Source: JAGQKC01 sp965223675 (GTDB lineage Bacteria > Nitrospirota > Nitrospiria > Nitrospirales > UBA8639). Taken from it: 64,000 nucleotides of DNA. Position numbers and translations under genes: made by a program. The notes under the pieces were generated by a model. The model was not told the origin of the DNA and made no database searches. It saw only the letters and a list, made by a program, of their open reading frames with translations. Shown here piece by piece: positions 41,847 to 51,131 of the stretch. The number at the start of each line of letters is the position of its first letter. Position 1 is the first letter of the stretch. Location: assembly GCA_965223675.1 (NCBI GenBank), contig OZ245013.1, forward strand, positions 2,914,001-2,978,000. Direction: 5' to 3'.

Positions 41847-42618
41847 CTATGCAAATTTAACATTAAATGTAAGATTTGCATAGATAAAATTTTATTTTCT
41901 AGAAGAAATGAGTAAGCTGGAACCTTTCCACACGCTTTGTTAGTCCTGATAATCGCACCCTTAGAAGATTCATTTTTAATGCCCGTATTCTTTCCAGAGC
42001 TCTGCGATTGGCGACTATCCAAGTAGGTAGGTGATCGCGTAAGGATCTGTTAAGACTTGATGAATGGTTCGATGAACAATTTTCCATCTACCCTACCCTT
42101 CGTGGATCTCGATGATCTTACGAATGCGATCACTGACTACTAAGAAATTATGGATTTCGAAACCCGAGCTCTTCTCCCACTCACTCGCGTTTACTGGCCA
42201 AACATAAGAGAAGTACAAAGTTCTAAAGTTTTGGAAATTCACGCTACACGGGCATGGGCAGTAAACATACCGAATTTTATGATTGTGTATTGATGAAACT
42301 AGCCATGTTCGTAAGACTAGGGAGTAACCCACATGAATATTTTCTTGTGATTGAGATGCTCGACATCACATATCTCCCCCCTTCAAAATTTGTACTTTCC
42401 AAGTATATTCTTCTTGATTTGACAAAGTTACGATTGAATTATTAGTCTGAGTGATCCCTGCCTTATTCATTATTCCATTAAAATATATGCCATTCCGAAA
42501 ATGGCTTGGCTTCTTAAGTAAAGGCAAGCCAAGAGAAACAGGCTTTGTATTGAGCGTGGAAGAAAGCATCCTATAATGGTAAAAAGTCATATTCAATGAT
42601 CGTAGGAATCACCAACTG
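41847..42618. other. Noncoding stretch with a gene remnant
   Basis: About 770 bases lie between the AAA gene and the NAGGN operon. They hold the damaged paralogue at 42111-42213 and a possible TTGACA at 42419 that may serve as a -35 box, about 200 bases before the first NAGGN gene. I see no complete gene. This is the likely right edge of the accessory region. Confidence 0.5.
42111..42213 (+). pseudogene. Damaged paralogue of the ORF at 39571
   Basis: Translating from 42111 gives DDLTNAITDY, a TAA stop at 42141-42143, then EIMDFETRALLPLTRVYWPN. Against 39571 (NDLTDAITDHYEKMDPEARA then LLPLTRIYWPN) about two thirds of residues match, including the RALLPLTR-Y/I-YWPN run. The stop codon and lack of an ATG mark it as a remnant. 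The two copies lie 2.5 kb apart in the same orientation. Confidence 0.6.
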
Positions 42619-44391
42619 ATGTGCGGCATCCTTGGACAAATAAACTTCTCCGATAATCCAGTCGACCCTAATATCTTGAAGGAGATGAGAGCTACGATGA
42701 CTCATCGCGGCCCTGACGGAGCGGGAATCTATACTCAGGGGCGGTTGGGATTTGGACATCGACGCCTCAAGGTCATTGATCTCACACCGTCATCACAGCA
42801 GCCCATGGTTGATTCTCAGTTGGGTCTTGGCATTGTGTTTAATGGGGCGATTTACAACTATAAGGAATTGAGAAAAGAGTTAGAGCAAAAGGGCTATACA
42901 TTTTTTTCTCACGGCGATACTGAAACGATTCTCAAGGCCTATCATGCATGGGGGGAATCATTCATCCATCGGTTAAATGGGATGTTTGCCTTTGCCATTT
43001 GGGAGCGAGATTCTGAACGAGTTCTGTTGGCAAGGGATCGCCTCGGGATCAAACCTTTGTACTATACCGAATCGTCCACCCAAATCCGTTTCGCGTCCAC
43101 GCTGCCAGCTCTCTTAGCTGGCGGTGGGGTCTCCACTGACATTGATCCTGTCGCGCTTCATCATTATTTGATGTTTCACGCTGTCGTTCCTGCTCCCTAT
43201 ACCTTGCTCAAGGGCGTCAGAAAGTTAGAACCTGGCACGATGATGGTGATTGATCCGACCGGAAAGCGGCAACATCAGCAATATTGGCAACTCTCGTTCG
43301 ATCCGCATGAAGATGAAGGCACTCTAGATGAAAAAGACTGGGAAGATCGCGTGTATGATAGTCTGCGGAAAGCTGTCCGCCGTCGCCTTGTGGCTGATGT
43401 CTCCGTTGGCGTCCTGTTATCAGGAGGATTAGATTCCAGTCTCATTGTAGGCCTTTTGGCTGCTGAAGGGACTGAGGGATTGAATACGTTTTCCATTGGA
43501 TTTGAAACCGTCGCGGAAGAAAAGGGCGATGAATTTTTCTATTCTGATATCATCGCCAAAGAATTTTCAACCCATCATCATAAACTACCAGTCGATTCGA
43601 ACGAAGTCTTACCAAACCTGCTCAACTGCATCCACGCCATGTCCGAACCCATGGTGAGCCATGACGCCATTGGGTTTTATTTACTCTCAAAGGAAGTGTC
43701 GAAACATGTGACGGTCGTGCAAAGCGGTCAGGGCGCCGATGAGATTTTTGCCGGTTATTACTGGTATCCACCAATGTTGGAAAGTCGCAGCCCAGTCGCA
43801 GACTATCGAAGCGTCTTTTTTGACCGTGAACACGAGGAATTTTGTCGAGTAGTGCATTCACGATTCCATCAAGAGGATCATAGTCAGCGTTTCGTGGAAA
43901 AACATTTTTCCCAGCCAGGAGCTCCAAGGGCAATCGATCAAGCGTTACGGCTTGATACGACAATTATGTTAGTGGATGATCCGGTCAAACGTGTCGACAA
44001 TATGACGATGGCGTGGAGCTTGGAAGCGCGAGTCCCATTTTTAGATCATGAAGTGGTCGAACTGGCCGCTCGAGTTCCAGCGGAGCTGAAGGTCGCGCAA
44101 GGGGGAAAAGGTATTCTCAAAGAGGTCGCTCGCCGGGTCATCCCGTCAGAAGTTATTGATCGTCCCAAAGGGTATTTCCCTGTTCCTGCCTTAAAATATT
44201 TGCGAGGACCGTATTTAGAGATGGTGCAAGATGCCCTATCGTCGAAAGCCAGCCAAAGCCGCGGATTATTCCAGCAAGCCTATATCGATGAATTGTTCCA
44301 ACGTCCTGATGATCACATCACGCCGTTACGTGGGTCTAAGCTGTGGCAGCTTGGATTATTAGAATTGTGGTTGCAGGCTCATCACCTATAA
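42619..44391 (+). CDS. asnO: N-acetylglutaminylglutamine amidotransferase (asparagine-synthetase-like)
   Basis: This 590-residue protein has the class II glutamine amidotransferase domain (Cys2 in MCGILGQ, GLDTMTHRGPDGAGIY-type segment and RLGFGHRRLKVIDL) and the asparagine-synthetase domain with the ATP-binding LLSGGLDSSLIVGLL at about residues 268-282. In the NAGGN trio this enzyme amidates the dipeptide N-acetylglutaminylglutamine. The other trio members follow directly on the same strand, which favours this call over plain AsnB. C-terminal motifs (MTMAWSLEARVPFLDHEVVE, PKGYFPVPALKYLRGP) are intact. Ngg starts 27 bases on. Confidence 0.9.
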   Translation: MCGILGQINFSDNPVDPNILKEMRATMTHRGPDGAGIYTQGRLGFGHRRLKVIDLTPSSQQPMVDSQLGLGIVFNGAIYNYKELRKELEQKGYTFFSHGDTETILKAYHAWGESFIHRLNGMFAFAIWERDSERVLLARDRLGIKPLYYTESSTQIRFASTLPALLAGGGVSTDIDPVALHHYLMFHAVVPAPYTLLKGVRKLEPGTMMVIDPTGKRQHQQYWQLSFDPHEDEGTLDEKDWEDRVYDSLRKAVRRRLVADVSVGVLLSGGLDSSLIVGLLAAEGTEGLNTFSIGFETVAEEKGDEFFYSDIIAKEFSTHHHKLPVDSNEVLPNLLNCIHAMSEPMVSHDAIGFYLLSKEVSKHVTVVQSGQGADEIFAGYYWYPPMLESRSPVADYRSVFFDREHEEFCRVVHSRFHQEDHSQRFVEKHFSQPGAPRAIDQALRLDTTIMLVDDPVKRVDNMTMAWSLEARVPFLDHEVVELAARVPAELKVAQGGKGILKEVARRVIPSEVIDRPKGYFPVPALKYLRGPYLEMVQDALSSKASQSRGLFQQAYIDELFQRPDDHITPLRGSKLWQLGLLELWLQAHHL

Positions 44392-44418
44392 GTACAGCAA
44401 GTAGTAAAGAATTATCAC

Positions 44419-46143
44419 ATGTCTCCTCCTCGTCAACGACCAATCGGGCCGACCGTCAAAAGTTGGGAAGTCGGTCCAGCAACCTATCAAGGTCGTCAGG
44501 TAAAACCGAAAGTCGTGTTGGAGTGTGGCTGGGGTCGACTCATTTTTGCCCATACCTTTGCTGAACCTGAAGAGGTGGCAGCCACGTTGCTGAAAGAACG
44601 TTCTGGCCGGCGAGACATCGCATTTTATTTACGAGACCCTCATGTGGTCTTAGCTCTTCGGCCTCACAAGCTTTTTCTGGATCCTTCTCATACGTTTCGC
44701 CTCTGGCTGACCGACTATCAATCAGGTTCGAACAGGAAACAAGGATTCGTCATCAGTCCCGTCCGGTCTCGAGGTGATGTCGATTCGTTGAATAGGATCT
44801 ATGCGGCACGAAATATGGTCGGCGTCGAGTATGACTTTCTCATGAAACATCGTCGTTCTCGAAAGTTATGGTACCTTCTTGCCAAAGACCAGAGCACGAA
44901 TGAGGTGATTGGCGTGATTATGGGTGCCAATCATTGTGCAATTTTTGATGATCCAGAAAAAGGAAGTAGTACGTGGGCCCTTGCGGTTGATCCTCAAACG
45001 CATCATCCAGGAGTGGGAGAGGCGCTGATTCGGCAGGTGGCTGAACGTATGAAAACTCGTGGATGTCATTACTTGGATCTTTCCGTCATGCATGATAACC
45101 ATGAGGCCATTGCGTTGTACCGAAAGCTTGGGTTTCATCGAATTCCTGTTTTTGCCGTCAAAACACGAAATCGAATTAATGAAAAACTGTTTTCAGGACC
45201 TTCACCAGACCGACGACTCAATCCCTACGCCATGATTATTATCAATGAGGCGAGACGTCGAGGCATTGACGTGACGGTGCTGGACGTCGAGGCCGGGTAC
45301 TTTAAGTTGACGTTTGGCGGCCGCTCTGTCACATGCCGAGAGTCTCTATCTGAATTGACCACGGCTATTGCCATGAGCCGGTGTGCAGATAAGACGCTCA
45401 CGCAACGAGTCTTAAAAGACGCAGGGTTATCCGTTCCAGCACAAATAATGGCTGATGGACGAAAAAAAAATCATGAATTTCTTCGGCAGTATAAATCCAT
45501 TGTGGTGAAACCGTTGACGGGAGAACAAGGAAACGGTGTGAGTGTGGATGTGAGTAAGAAAAAGGAAATGGAAACGGCGATCTCCCATGCGGAAACGTTC
45601 GGTGATGAAGTAATTTTAGAGCAATATGTGAAAGGGGAAGACCTGCGCATTGTGTTGATTAACTATCAAGTCGTAGCCGCTGCGGTTCGACGTCCGCCGA
45701 GAATTACCGGGACGGGTAAGCATACGGTTGCACAGCTGATCGAGCGACAAAGTCAACGACGGGCGCGATTGACGGGCGGAGAAAGTCGAATCCCTCTGGA
45801 CCGAGAAACCAAACGGTGCATCAAGGAAAGCGGCCTCAAACTCGCTGATGTCTTGCCAAAAGGTAAGACCATGACCGTAAGAAAAACAGCAAATCTTCAT
45901 ACCGGCGGGACGATTCATGATGTGACGAAAAAAATTCATCCTCATTTAGCTGCGGCTGCTATGACTGGCGCCAAAGCTCTTGCTATTCCAGTAGTGGGAT
46001 TTGATTTTATCGTCAAAAATGTTTCTAAACCCGATTATGTCATCATTGAAGCCAACGAGCGACCTGGCCTCGCCAATCATGAACCTCAACCGACGGCTGC
46101 ACGATTTATCGACTTGCTGTTTCCTCAAACCAAGCATCGCTAA
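44419..46143 (+). CDS. ngg: N-acetylglutaminylglutamine synthetase, GNAT plus ATP-grasp
   Basis: This 574-residue protein joins an N-acetyltransferase domain (about residues 110-250, with WALAVDPQTHHPGVGEALIRQV and LSVMHDNHEAIALYRKLGFHR, the CoA-binding GNAT pattern) to an ATP-grasp ligase (about 285-570, with IVVKPLTGEQGNGVSVDVS, EQYVKGEDLRIVLINYQVVA and PDYVIIEANERPGLANHE). This layout is that of the NAGGN synthetase that acetylates glutamine and links it to a second glutamine. The osmolyte accumulates under salt stress in Sinorhizobium and halotolerant bacteria. It sits between the amidotransferase and the M42 peptidase. Confidence 0.92.
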   Translation: MSPPRQRPIGPTVKSWEVGPATYQGRQVKPKVVLECGWGRLIFAHTFAEPEEVAATLLKERSGRRDIAFYLRDPHVVLALRPHKLFLDPSHTFRLWLTDYQSGSNRKQGFVISPVRSRGDVDSLNRIYAARNMVGVEYDFLMKHRRSRKLWYLLAKDQSTNEVIGVIMGANHCAIFDDPEKGSSTWALAVDPQTHHPGVGEALIRQVAERMKTRGCHYLDLSVMHDNHEAIALYRKLGFHRIPVFAVKTRNRINEKLFSGPSPDRRLNPYAMIIINEARRRGIDVTVLDVEAGYFKLTFGGRSVTCRESLSELTTAIAMSRCADKTLTQRVLKDAGLSVPAQIMADGRKKNHEFLRQYKSIVVKPLTGEQGNGVSVDVSKKKEMETAISHAETFGDEVILEQYVKGEDLRIVLINYQVVAAAVRRPPRITGTGKHTVAQLIERQSQRRARLTGGESRIPLDRETKRCIKESGLKLADVLPKGKTMTVRKTANLHTGGTIHDVTKKIHPHLAAAAMTGAKALAIPVVGFDFIVKNVSKPDYVIIEANERPGLANHEPQPTAARFIDLLFPQTKHR

Positions 46144-46178
46144 TCGTCACGCAGCCATCTGGAATCACAAGGGATGTT

Positions 46179-47372
46179 ATGAGCAAACTCAAGATTGATA
46201 CACACTACCTCACGCATATTCTCCAAAATTTGCTCGCGATTCCAAGTCCAACAGGGTATACCGATCAAATTGTTCATACTGTATCAGATGAACTCAAGCA
46301 ATTAGGGATTCCTTTTGAGCTGACACGTCGTGGAGCTATTCGTGCCACGATGGAGGGAAAAGTCCGTACGCCAGATCGAGCGATCGTTGCGCATTTGGAT
46401 ACGTTAGGAGCCATGGTCAAGTGGATTAAGGACAACGGTCGCCTGGCGATCGTGCCGATTGGAAGCTGGTCTAGCCGATTTGCCGAAGGCTGTCGTGTAA
46501 CACTTTTTACCGAAACTGACATGTATCGTGGCACGATTTTACCGTTAAAGGCCTCTGGTCATACCTATGGTGACGAAATCGATACGCAGCCGGTGTCGTG
46601 GAAAAATGTCGAAGTGCGTCTTGATGAAGCCGTTTCGGATCACAACGAGTTTGTCCAGCCGCTCTCGACCGAACAGGATCTCATCAAACTCGGAATCAAT
46701 ATTGGAGATTTTATTGCCATTGATCCGTCAACAGAAGTCGGTCCCAATGGGTTTATTAACTCGCGACATTTAGACGATAAAGCGGGAGTAGCCACGATCT
46801 TGGCTGCAGCCAAAGCCATCGTTGATTCAGGAATAGCACTGCCGGTGGATTGCCATTTACTGTTCACGATTTCCGAAGAAGTGGGATGTGGGGCGTCAGC
46901 CGTCCTGCACGGTGATGTTGCCGAAATGGTGACGATTGATAACGGAACGCCTGCTCCATTTCAAGCCTCTAGTGAATTTGGCGTAACCATTGCGATGGCC
47001 GATTCAGCCGGCCCTTTTGATTATCATTTGGTTCGTCGTCTTATCGCTCTCTGTATGGAACATAATATTCCCTTTCAACGAGATATTTTTTGTGATTACA
47101 GAAGTGACAGCGCTTCAGCCGTGGAAGCTGGAAATGACATTCGAACGGCACTGATTACATTCGGTGTGGATTCTTCCCATGGATATGAACGGACGCATCT
47201 GAGTGCGCTGAATGCCATAACCAAATTGCTGGCTATCTATATGCGAAGTGAACCGGTATTTTGGAGAGATCGCGATACGTTGGGGACGGCTAGTGATTTC
47301 TCTACACAACACCCGATGGAAGATTCCTCTTTTTCCATTCCTGAAAAGGATGCGGCCTCAAGGCGCTCATGA
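46179..47372 (+). CDS. NAGGN-system M42-family peptidase
   Basis: This 397-residue zinc aminopeptidase of the M42 type is the usual third gene of the NAGGN trio. Metal-ligand regions visible are VAHLDTLGAMV, RHLDDKAGVATIL, TISEEVGCGAS, VTIDNGTP and CDYRSDSASAVEAGND, with a C-terminal HGYERTHL. The protein may degrade the osmolyte or process an intermediate. This has not been decided as far as I know. It lies 35 bases after ngg. The last 25 residues look variable. Confidence 0.9.
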   Translation: MSKLKIDTHYLTHILQNLLAIPSPTGYTDQIVHTVSDELKQLGIPFELTRRGAIRATMEGKVRTPDRAIVAHLDTLGAMVKWIKDNGRLAIVPIGSWSSRFAEGCRVTLFTETDMYRGTILPLKASGHTYGDEIDTQPVSWKNVEVRLDEAVSDHNEFVQPLSTEQDLIKLGINIGDFIAIDPSTEVGPNGFINSRHLDDKAGVATILAAAKAIVDSGIALPVDCHLLFTISEEVGCGASAVLHGDVAEMVTIDNGTPAPFQASSEFGVTIAMADSAGPFDYHLVRRLIALCMEHNIPFQRDIFCDYRSDSASAVEAGNDIRTALITFGVDSSHGYERTHLSALNAITKLLAIYMRSEPVFWRDRDTLGTASDFSTQHPMEDSSFSIPEKDAASRRS

Positions 47373-47620
47373 CCTTGCTCATGGGTGTATGACATTTCCC
47401 ATAAAGATAGAAGCCTCGTAGGACCATAGAGGACTTCCATGATAGCCGTTTCAAATAACTTCCGCATTGTTCCCCGCCGTACCGCGGTGGGATTGTGGTA
47501 TTTGTATGTTTGGAACTTATTTGGATACGCTATAATTGTTTTATAATACGAAAATCTGACGTCCATAAAGTTTACACAAAGACTACTGCGGACACTCTCC
47601 TTTTTTCTTTGCATGGCTTG

Positions 47621-49438
47621 ATGCCTCCACCACCATCTACCCCGACTTTTCTTACTCCTAACACCACCAATCCTCAGTTGACGCTTCGCGCCATTGCTAC
47701 CGGTATGATATTAGGAGCGCTTCTGACTCCATGCAACATTTATAGCGGGCTGAAGATCGGCTGGACGTTTAACATGTCCATTACAGCCGCTCTCCTGAGT
47801 TTTGCTTTTTGGAAGACATTCGAAACCACGACAGGCACCAAGCCTTGGGGACTTCTCGAAAATAACATTAATCAAACGACGGCATCCTCGGCTGCATCCA
47901 TTATTTCGTCAGGATTAGTCGCCCCCATTCCCGCATTAGCCATGTTGACCGGAGAGCAGTTGCCTTGGTCCGTGTTGAGTGTGTGGGTATTTTCTGTCAG
48001 TCTTATCGGTATCGTGGTAGCCGTTGGATTCCGACAACAAATGCTGCTTCGTGACCGATTGCCCTTTCCCGCAGGGATTGCGACAGCAGAAACCGTCAAA
48101 GAAATGTATGGAAAAGGCGGTGAAGCGCTGGCTCGCGTCAAAGTCCTCCTAACGGCTGCGGGAATAGCCGGAACGTTGAAATTCATCAATGAAGTCATTG
48201 TGACGATTCCCAAGATGACCCTCGGTTGGGCCATTCCAGTAAAGGGTGCTCTCAAGCACACGGGGTTCTCCACAGTATCACTTTCCAATCTTGGCTTTGT
48301 GCTTGATCCTTCCCTTCTTATGATTGGCTTTGGCGCTATCATCGGTATTCGCGCGGGAATCTCCTTATTCATTGGATCTATTCTCGCTTGGGGGATCATT
48401 GGACCATGGGTGTTGAGTCAAGGCTGGATCCCAACAGGAACCCTCCATTCGACCGGCTATTGGTTTGGTCCAATGGTGGAGTGGTTGCTCTGGCCCGGCG
48501 TGACGATGATGGTTACAGCCTCACTGACTTCGTTTGTGTGTTCATGGCGAACGATTGAGAATAAGACTCTAGGTTCAGGAGCCATGATGACCAGTCGTGA
48601 CGTGCAAGATGATATAGAGAATATTCCACGTCGATGGTTCATCATCGGTCTTGGCGTCTCGTTGGTATTCGCAGTATTGACGCAAGTCACGTTTTTCCAT
48701 ATTTCATGGATTCTCGCACTGTTCGCCGTACTTTTAACGTTTGTTTTGGCGATTGTGGCAGGACGAGTTTCAGGAGAAACCGGCATTACGCCTATTGGGG
48801 CTATGGGAAAAGTGACGCAACTCACATTTGGCTTTCTCAATCCAGGGAATGTCACAAGCAATTTGATGGCGGCAAATGTGACCGGAGGTGCGGCTGGCCA
48901 ATGTGCAGACTTGTTGCACGATCTGAAGACAGGATTGCTCATTGGAGCTTCTCCTCGTTTTCAAGCTCTGGCACAGGTCTTCGGAGTGCTGACTGGATCG
49001 TTAGTAGGAAGCGCCGTCTACCTGATATTAATCCCTGACCCTCAAACTATGTTGCTAACGATCGAATGGCCGGCTCCTGCCGTGGCAACCTGGAAAGCCG
49101 TCGCAGAAGTTTTCCAGGACGGGCTCAACGCGATTCCACAGGGAAGTGTTACGGCCATGATGATTTCAGGGTGTGCCGGGATCGGTATGGTGCTTCTGGC
49201 TGAAGGAGTCTCGCCTTCTGTGAGTCGATGGATTCCTAGTGCTTCGACGATAGGCCTCGCATTTGTGATCCCTGCTTGGAATTCGCTGTCTCTTTTCCTG
49301 GGATCTCTTCTTGGTGTCGTCCTGATGAAATGGGCAAAAACCTGGACAGACCGATTTCTCATGGCCTTGGCTGCAGGGCTTGTCGCAGGAGAGAGCCTCA
49401 CAGGGGTGGCGAGCGTCTTTGTCACACTATTCTTTTAA
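47621..49438 (+). CDS. OPT-family oligopeptide transporter
   Basis: This 605-residue, about 14-16 helix membrane protein has OPT features: ATGMILGALLTPCNIYSGLKIGW in helix 1, LPFPAGIATAETVKEMYGKGG, a cluster of glycines in TGETGITPIGAMGKVTQLTFG, and PQTMLLTIEWPAPAVATWKA. OPT proteins import peptides or metal chelates with protons. ATG at 47621 is used over a frame opening at 47495, since the upstream part is not transporter-like. It follows the osmolyte trio by about 250 bases on the same strand. A link to dipeptide transport is plausible but only inferred from position. Confidence 0.85.
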   Translation: MPPPPSTPTFLTPNTTNPQLTLRAIATGMILGALLTPCNIYSGLKIGWTFNMSITAALLSFAFWKTFETTTGTKPWGLLENNINQTTASSAASIISSGLVAPIPALAMLTGEQLPWSVLSVWVFSVSLIGIVVAVGFRQQMLLRDRLPFPAGIATAETVKEMYGKGGEALARVKVLLTAAGIAGTLKFINEVIVTIPKMTLGWAIPVKGALKHTGFSTVSLSNLGFVLDPSLLMIGFGAIIGIRAGISLFIGSILAWGIIGPWVLSQGWIPTGTLHSTGYWFGPMVEWLLWPGVTMMVTASLTSFVCSWRTIENKTLGSGAMMTSRDVQDDIENIPRRWFIIGLGVSLVFAVLTQVTFFHISWILALFAVLLTFVLAIVAGRVSGETGITPIGAMGKVTQLTFGFLNPGNVTSNLMAANVTGGAAGQCADLLHDLKTGLLIGASPRFQALAQVFGVLTGSLVGSAVYLILIPDPQTMLLTIEWPAPAVATWKAVAEVFQDGLNAIPQGSVTAMMISGCAGIGMVLLAEGVSPSVSRWIPSASTIGLAFVIPAWNSLSLFLGSLLGVVLMKWAKTWTDRFLMALAAGLVAGESLTGVASVFVTLFF

Positions 49439-49662
49439 ATGGAGTTTATAGCGAATCCAAATAAGTTCCCTATGTCCCATCATGACGTTCTGCGCGGTAT
49501 TCAACACGTCAAATCTTGGAAGTTATTTGAATCGGCTATAACGTCGAGAGAGAACTCTCCATCGACTTCGCTCACTCCTAAGTTTCGACACCTGCCATTA
49601 TTGAAACATTCCGGGAGAATGCTGAAATACACAAATCCCAGAGAGATACGGAATGGACTTTT

Positions 49663-50421
49663 TCAAGGCAGAGGCAATTTCACGCTAATCGCACCGGCCA
49701 GTTCACCTTCATGCCCACCTTCCTTCTTGTATCCAGAGATGTCTTTTTCTCCTTTTGGGCCACCATGGCAGGATAAGCAGGCCTTTTCATAGTAGAGGGG
49801 CATCAGTACGCGAACGCTGCTCTCCTCATCTACCGTTTTGCTATGGATCGCTTGCTGATCAGGGGAGGCCGAGGATGCAAAAATTTTCATCGCTTCGGCT
49901 TCATAGTCATCGGCTTTATTCTTGGGATTTCTCAGAAATTGGTCGGGAGCAGTCTGCTTCAAATAGATATTCGACCAGTTCCGAAACCGCTTTGCGGCCT
50001 CTGTGCCAAACGTTGCAGGAATTAATCCTTTATATTTGACACCTGGAATATTAATCACAGGTTGGTAACTCGCGACGGTTTCTTTGCTGACTCTCAAGAG
50101 CTGAGTCAGAAGTGGCTTTGCATGATCGGGAACATTTGCGCTTTGAAGATTATGGAGATCGACACCGGTTTCCTTCTGAAAAGATGCCACGACCTGCTGT
50201 TCAAACACCTCAGCCGTAAATCCTTTGTGCCCTTTAGCGGGGTCGTTGATTATGGCCTGATTGAGCCCAATAGTCGTCCGGCCAGCATCTAATAACTTGG
50301 CCAACAATCGACCTGTTTCGACAAGCTCAGGGGTTGCCTGGGCAATACCTGGAACGACGACAAAACACCCTACTAGCGCCACCACCCATCTTTGTAATGA
50401 CCGCCAGGAGATACCGCTCAT
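49663..50421 (-). CDS. DUF3365/Tll0287-like haem-binding protein, periplasmic
   Basis: This 252-residue protein has a signal peptide (VVALVGCFVVVPGIAQATPE, cleavage about residue 29) and a single c-type haem motif, CLSCHG (EKACLSCHGGPKG), near residue 215. The DUF3365/Tll0287-like pattern is seen in LLTQLLRVSKETVASYQPVI, PGVKYKGLIPATFG, and DEESSVRVLMPLYYEKACLSC. Proteins of this group are periplasmic sensors or electron carriers. The haem is probably attached by the Ccm or Ccs system, not encoded here. It lies alone in the minus direction, convergent with the OPT gene. Confidence 0.85.
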   Translation of the reverse strand: MSGISWRSLQRWVVALVGCFVVVPGIAQATPELVETGRLLAKLLDAGRTTIGLNQAIINDPAKGHKGFTAEVFEQQVVASFQKETGVDLHNLQSANVPDHAKPLLTQLLRVSKETVASYQPVINIPGVKYKGLIPATFGTEAAKRFRNWSNIYLKQTAPDQFLRNPKNKADDYEAEAMKIFASSASPDQQAIHSKTVDEESSVRVLMPLYYEKACLSCHGGPKGEKDISGYKKEGGHEGELAGAISVKLPLP

Positions 50422-50771
50422 ACTCCACCTCCCTAAGAATGAGGATCACAACACCGTCCGTGGTCTGGTCGAAAACAATCCTTTGAAGATTGAAACAAAA
50501 AGTCAAATAAGTGCGGAAATATAAATCCTCAAAGAATGTGAGACCAGAAACGCTGAACAGCCTCGTGACCTCTATGTCTTACAGAGGCCATATCAGAATA
50601 CAAAAAGACAATGACTGCGAGCAACTCTTTGTTATTACCCATAGGAACAAGAAGTAAAGGTATTCTACGTATGGTATGCGAGAGAGACGGCACTGACAAG
50701 GGAATAAGATGGTCTGGGTTAACTATTCAGAAAAGAGGAACATCTTGTTCCTCAATTTTCTGAATTTTCAA
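50422..50771. other. Intergenic stretch without a supported gene
   Basis: About 350 bases between two minus-strand genes. Neither strand has a frame with a ribosome site and family features. No repeat or RNA gene was recognised. Confidence 0.45.
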
Positions 50772-50951
50772 TTACTCACCCGTACCTTGAAGAGCAGCGG
50801 CTTCCGCAGAGATTGTGACGGTATCTTGTGGTTGAGCTTGAGGGGCTTGAAGTTGAGCTGTACTCGCACCCCCTTGGGCTGCGGCTTCGATTAAGGGAAG
50901 AGCTAACTGGGGGAGAGAATTGGCGGCAACTAATGTAGAAATTTGGCTCAT
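50772..50951 (-). CDS. Small Ala/Gln-rich protein, 59 aa
   Basis: The peptide starts MSQISTLVAANSLPQLALPL and continues IEAAAQGGASTAQLQAPQAQ, ending DTVTISAEAAALQGTGE. An AAGGAAGG site stands seven bases before the ATG at 50951. Low-complexity Ala/Gln composition and a DTVTISAEA end resemble short secreted or flagellum-associated peptides, but no family is claimed. It is not charged enough to be a signal-like leader and shows no cysteine. I considered a RiPP precursor role, and there is no leader/core evidence. Confidence 0.45.
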   Translation of the reverse strand: MSQISTLVAANSLPQLALPLIEAAAQGGASTAQLQAPQAQPQDTVTISAEAAALQGTGE

Positions 50952-51029
50952 ATTCGTGTATTCCTTCCTTGAATCTTTACATCGATCGGCCAATTCCTTA
51001 CCAATCTTAAGGTGGGGTTCAACGCAAGA

Positions 51030-51126
51030 GAGGAAAAACGTATCTCGTCACTTGTGAAGCGCATTTCGCAAAAACCAGAAAGGTTCTTCACACGAGATAC
51101 GAAATTCGAGCAACAAACGACGAATC
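51030..51126. repeat. TCG-rich degenerate intergenic repeat, site 3
   Basis: AAAACGTATCTCGTCACTTG, then CACGAGATACGAAATTCGAG and CAACAAACGACGAATC. The two arms CGTATCTCGT and ACGAGATACG are complementary, so the RNA can form a hairpin. This links it to sites at 20580 and 25170. Confidence 0.55.
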
Positions 51127-51131
51127 TGGAA

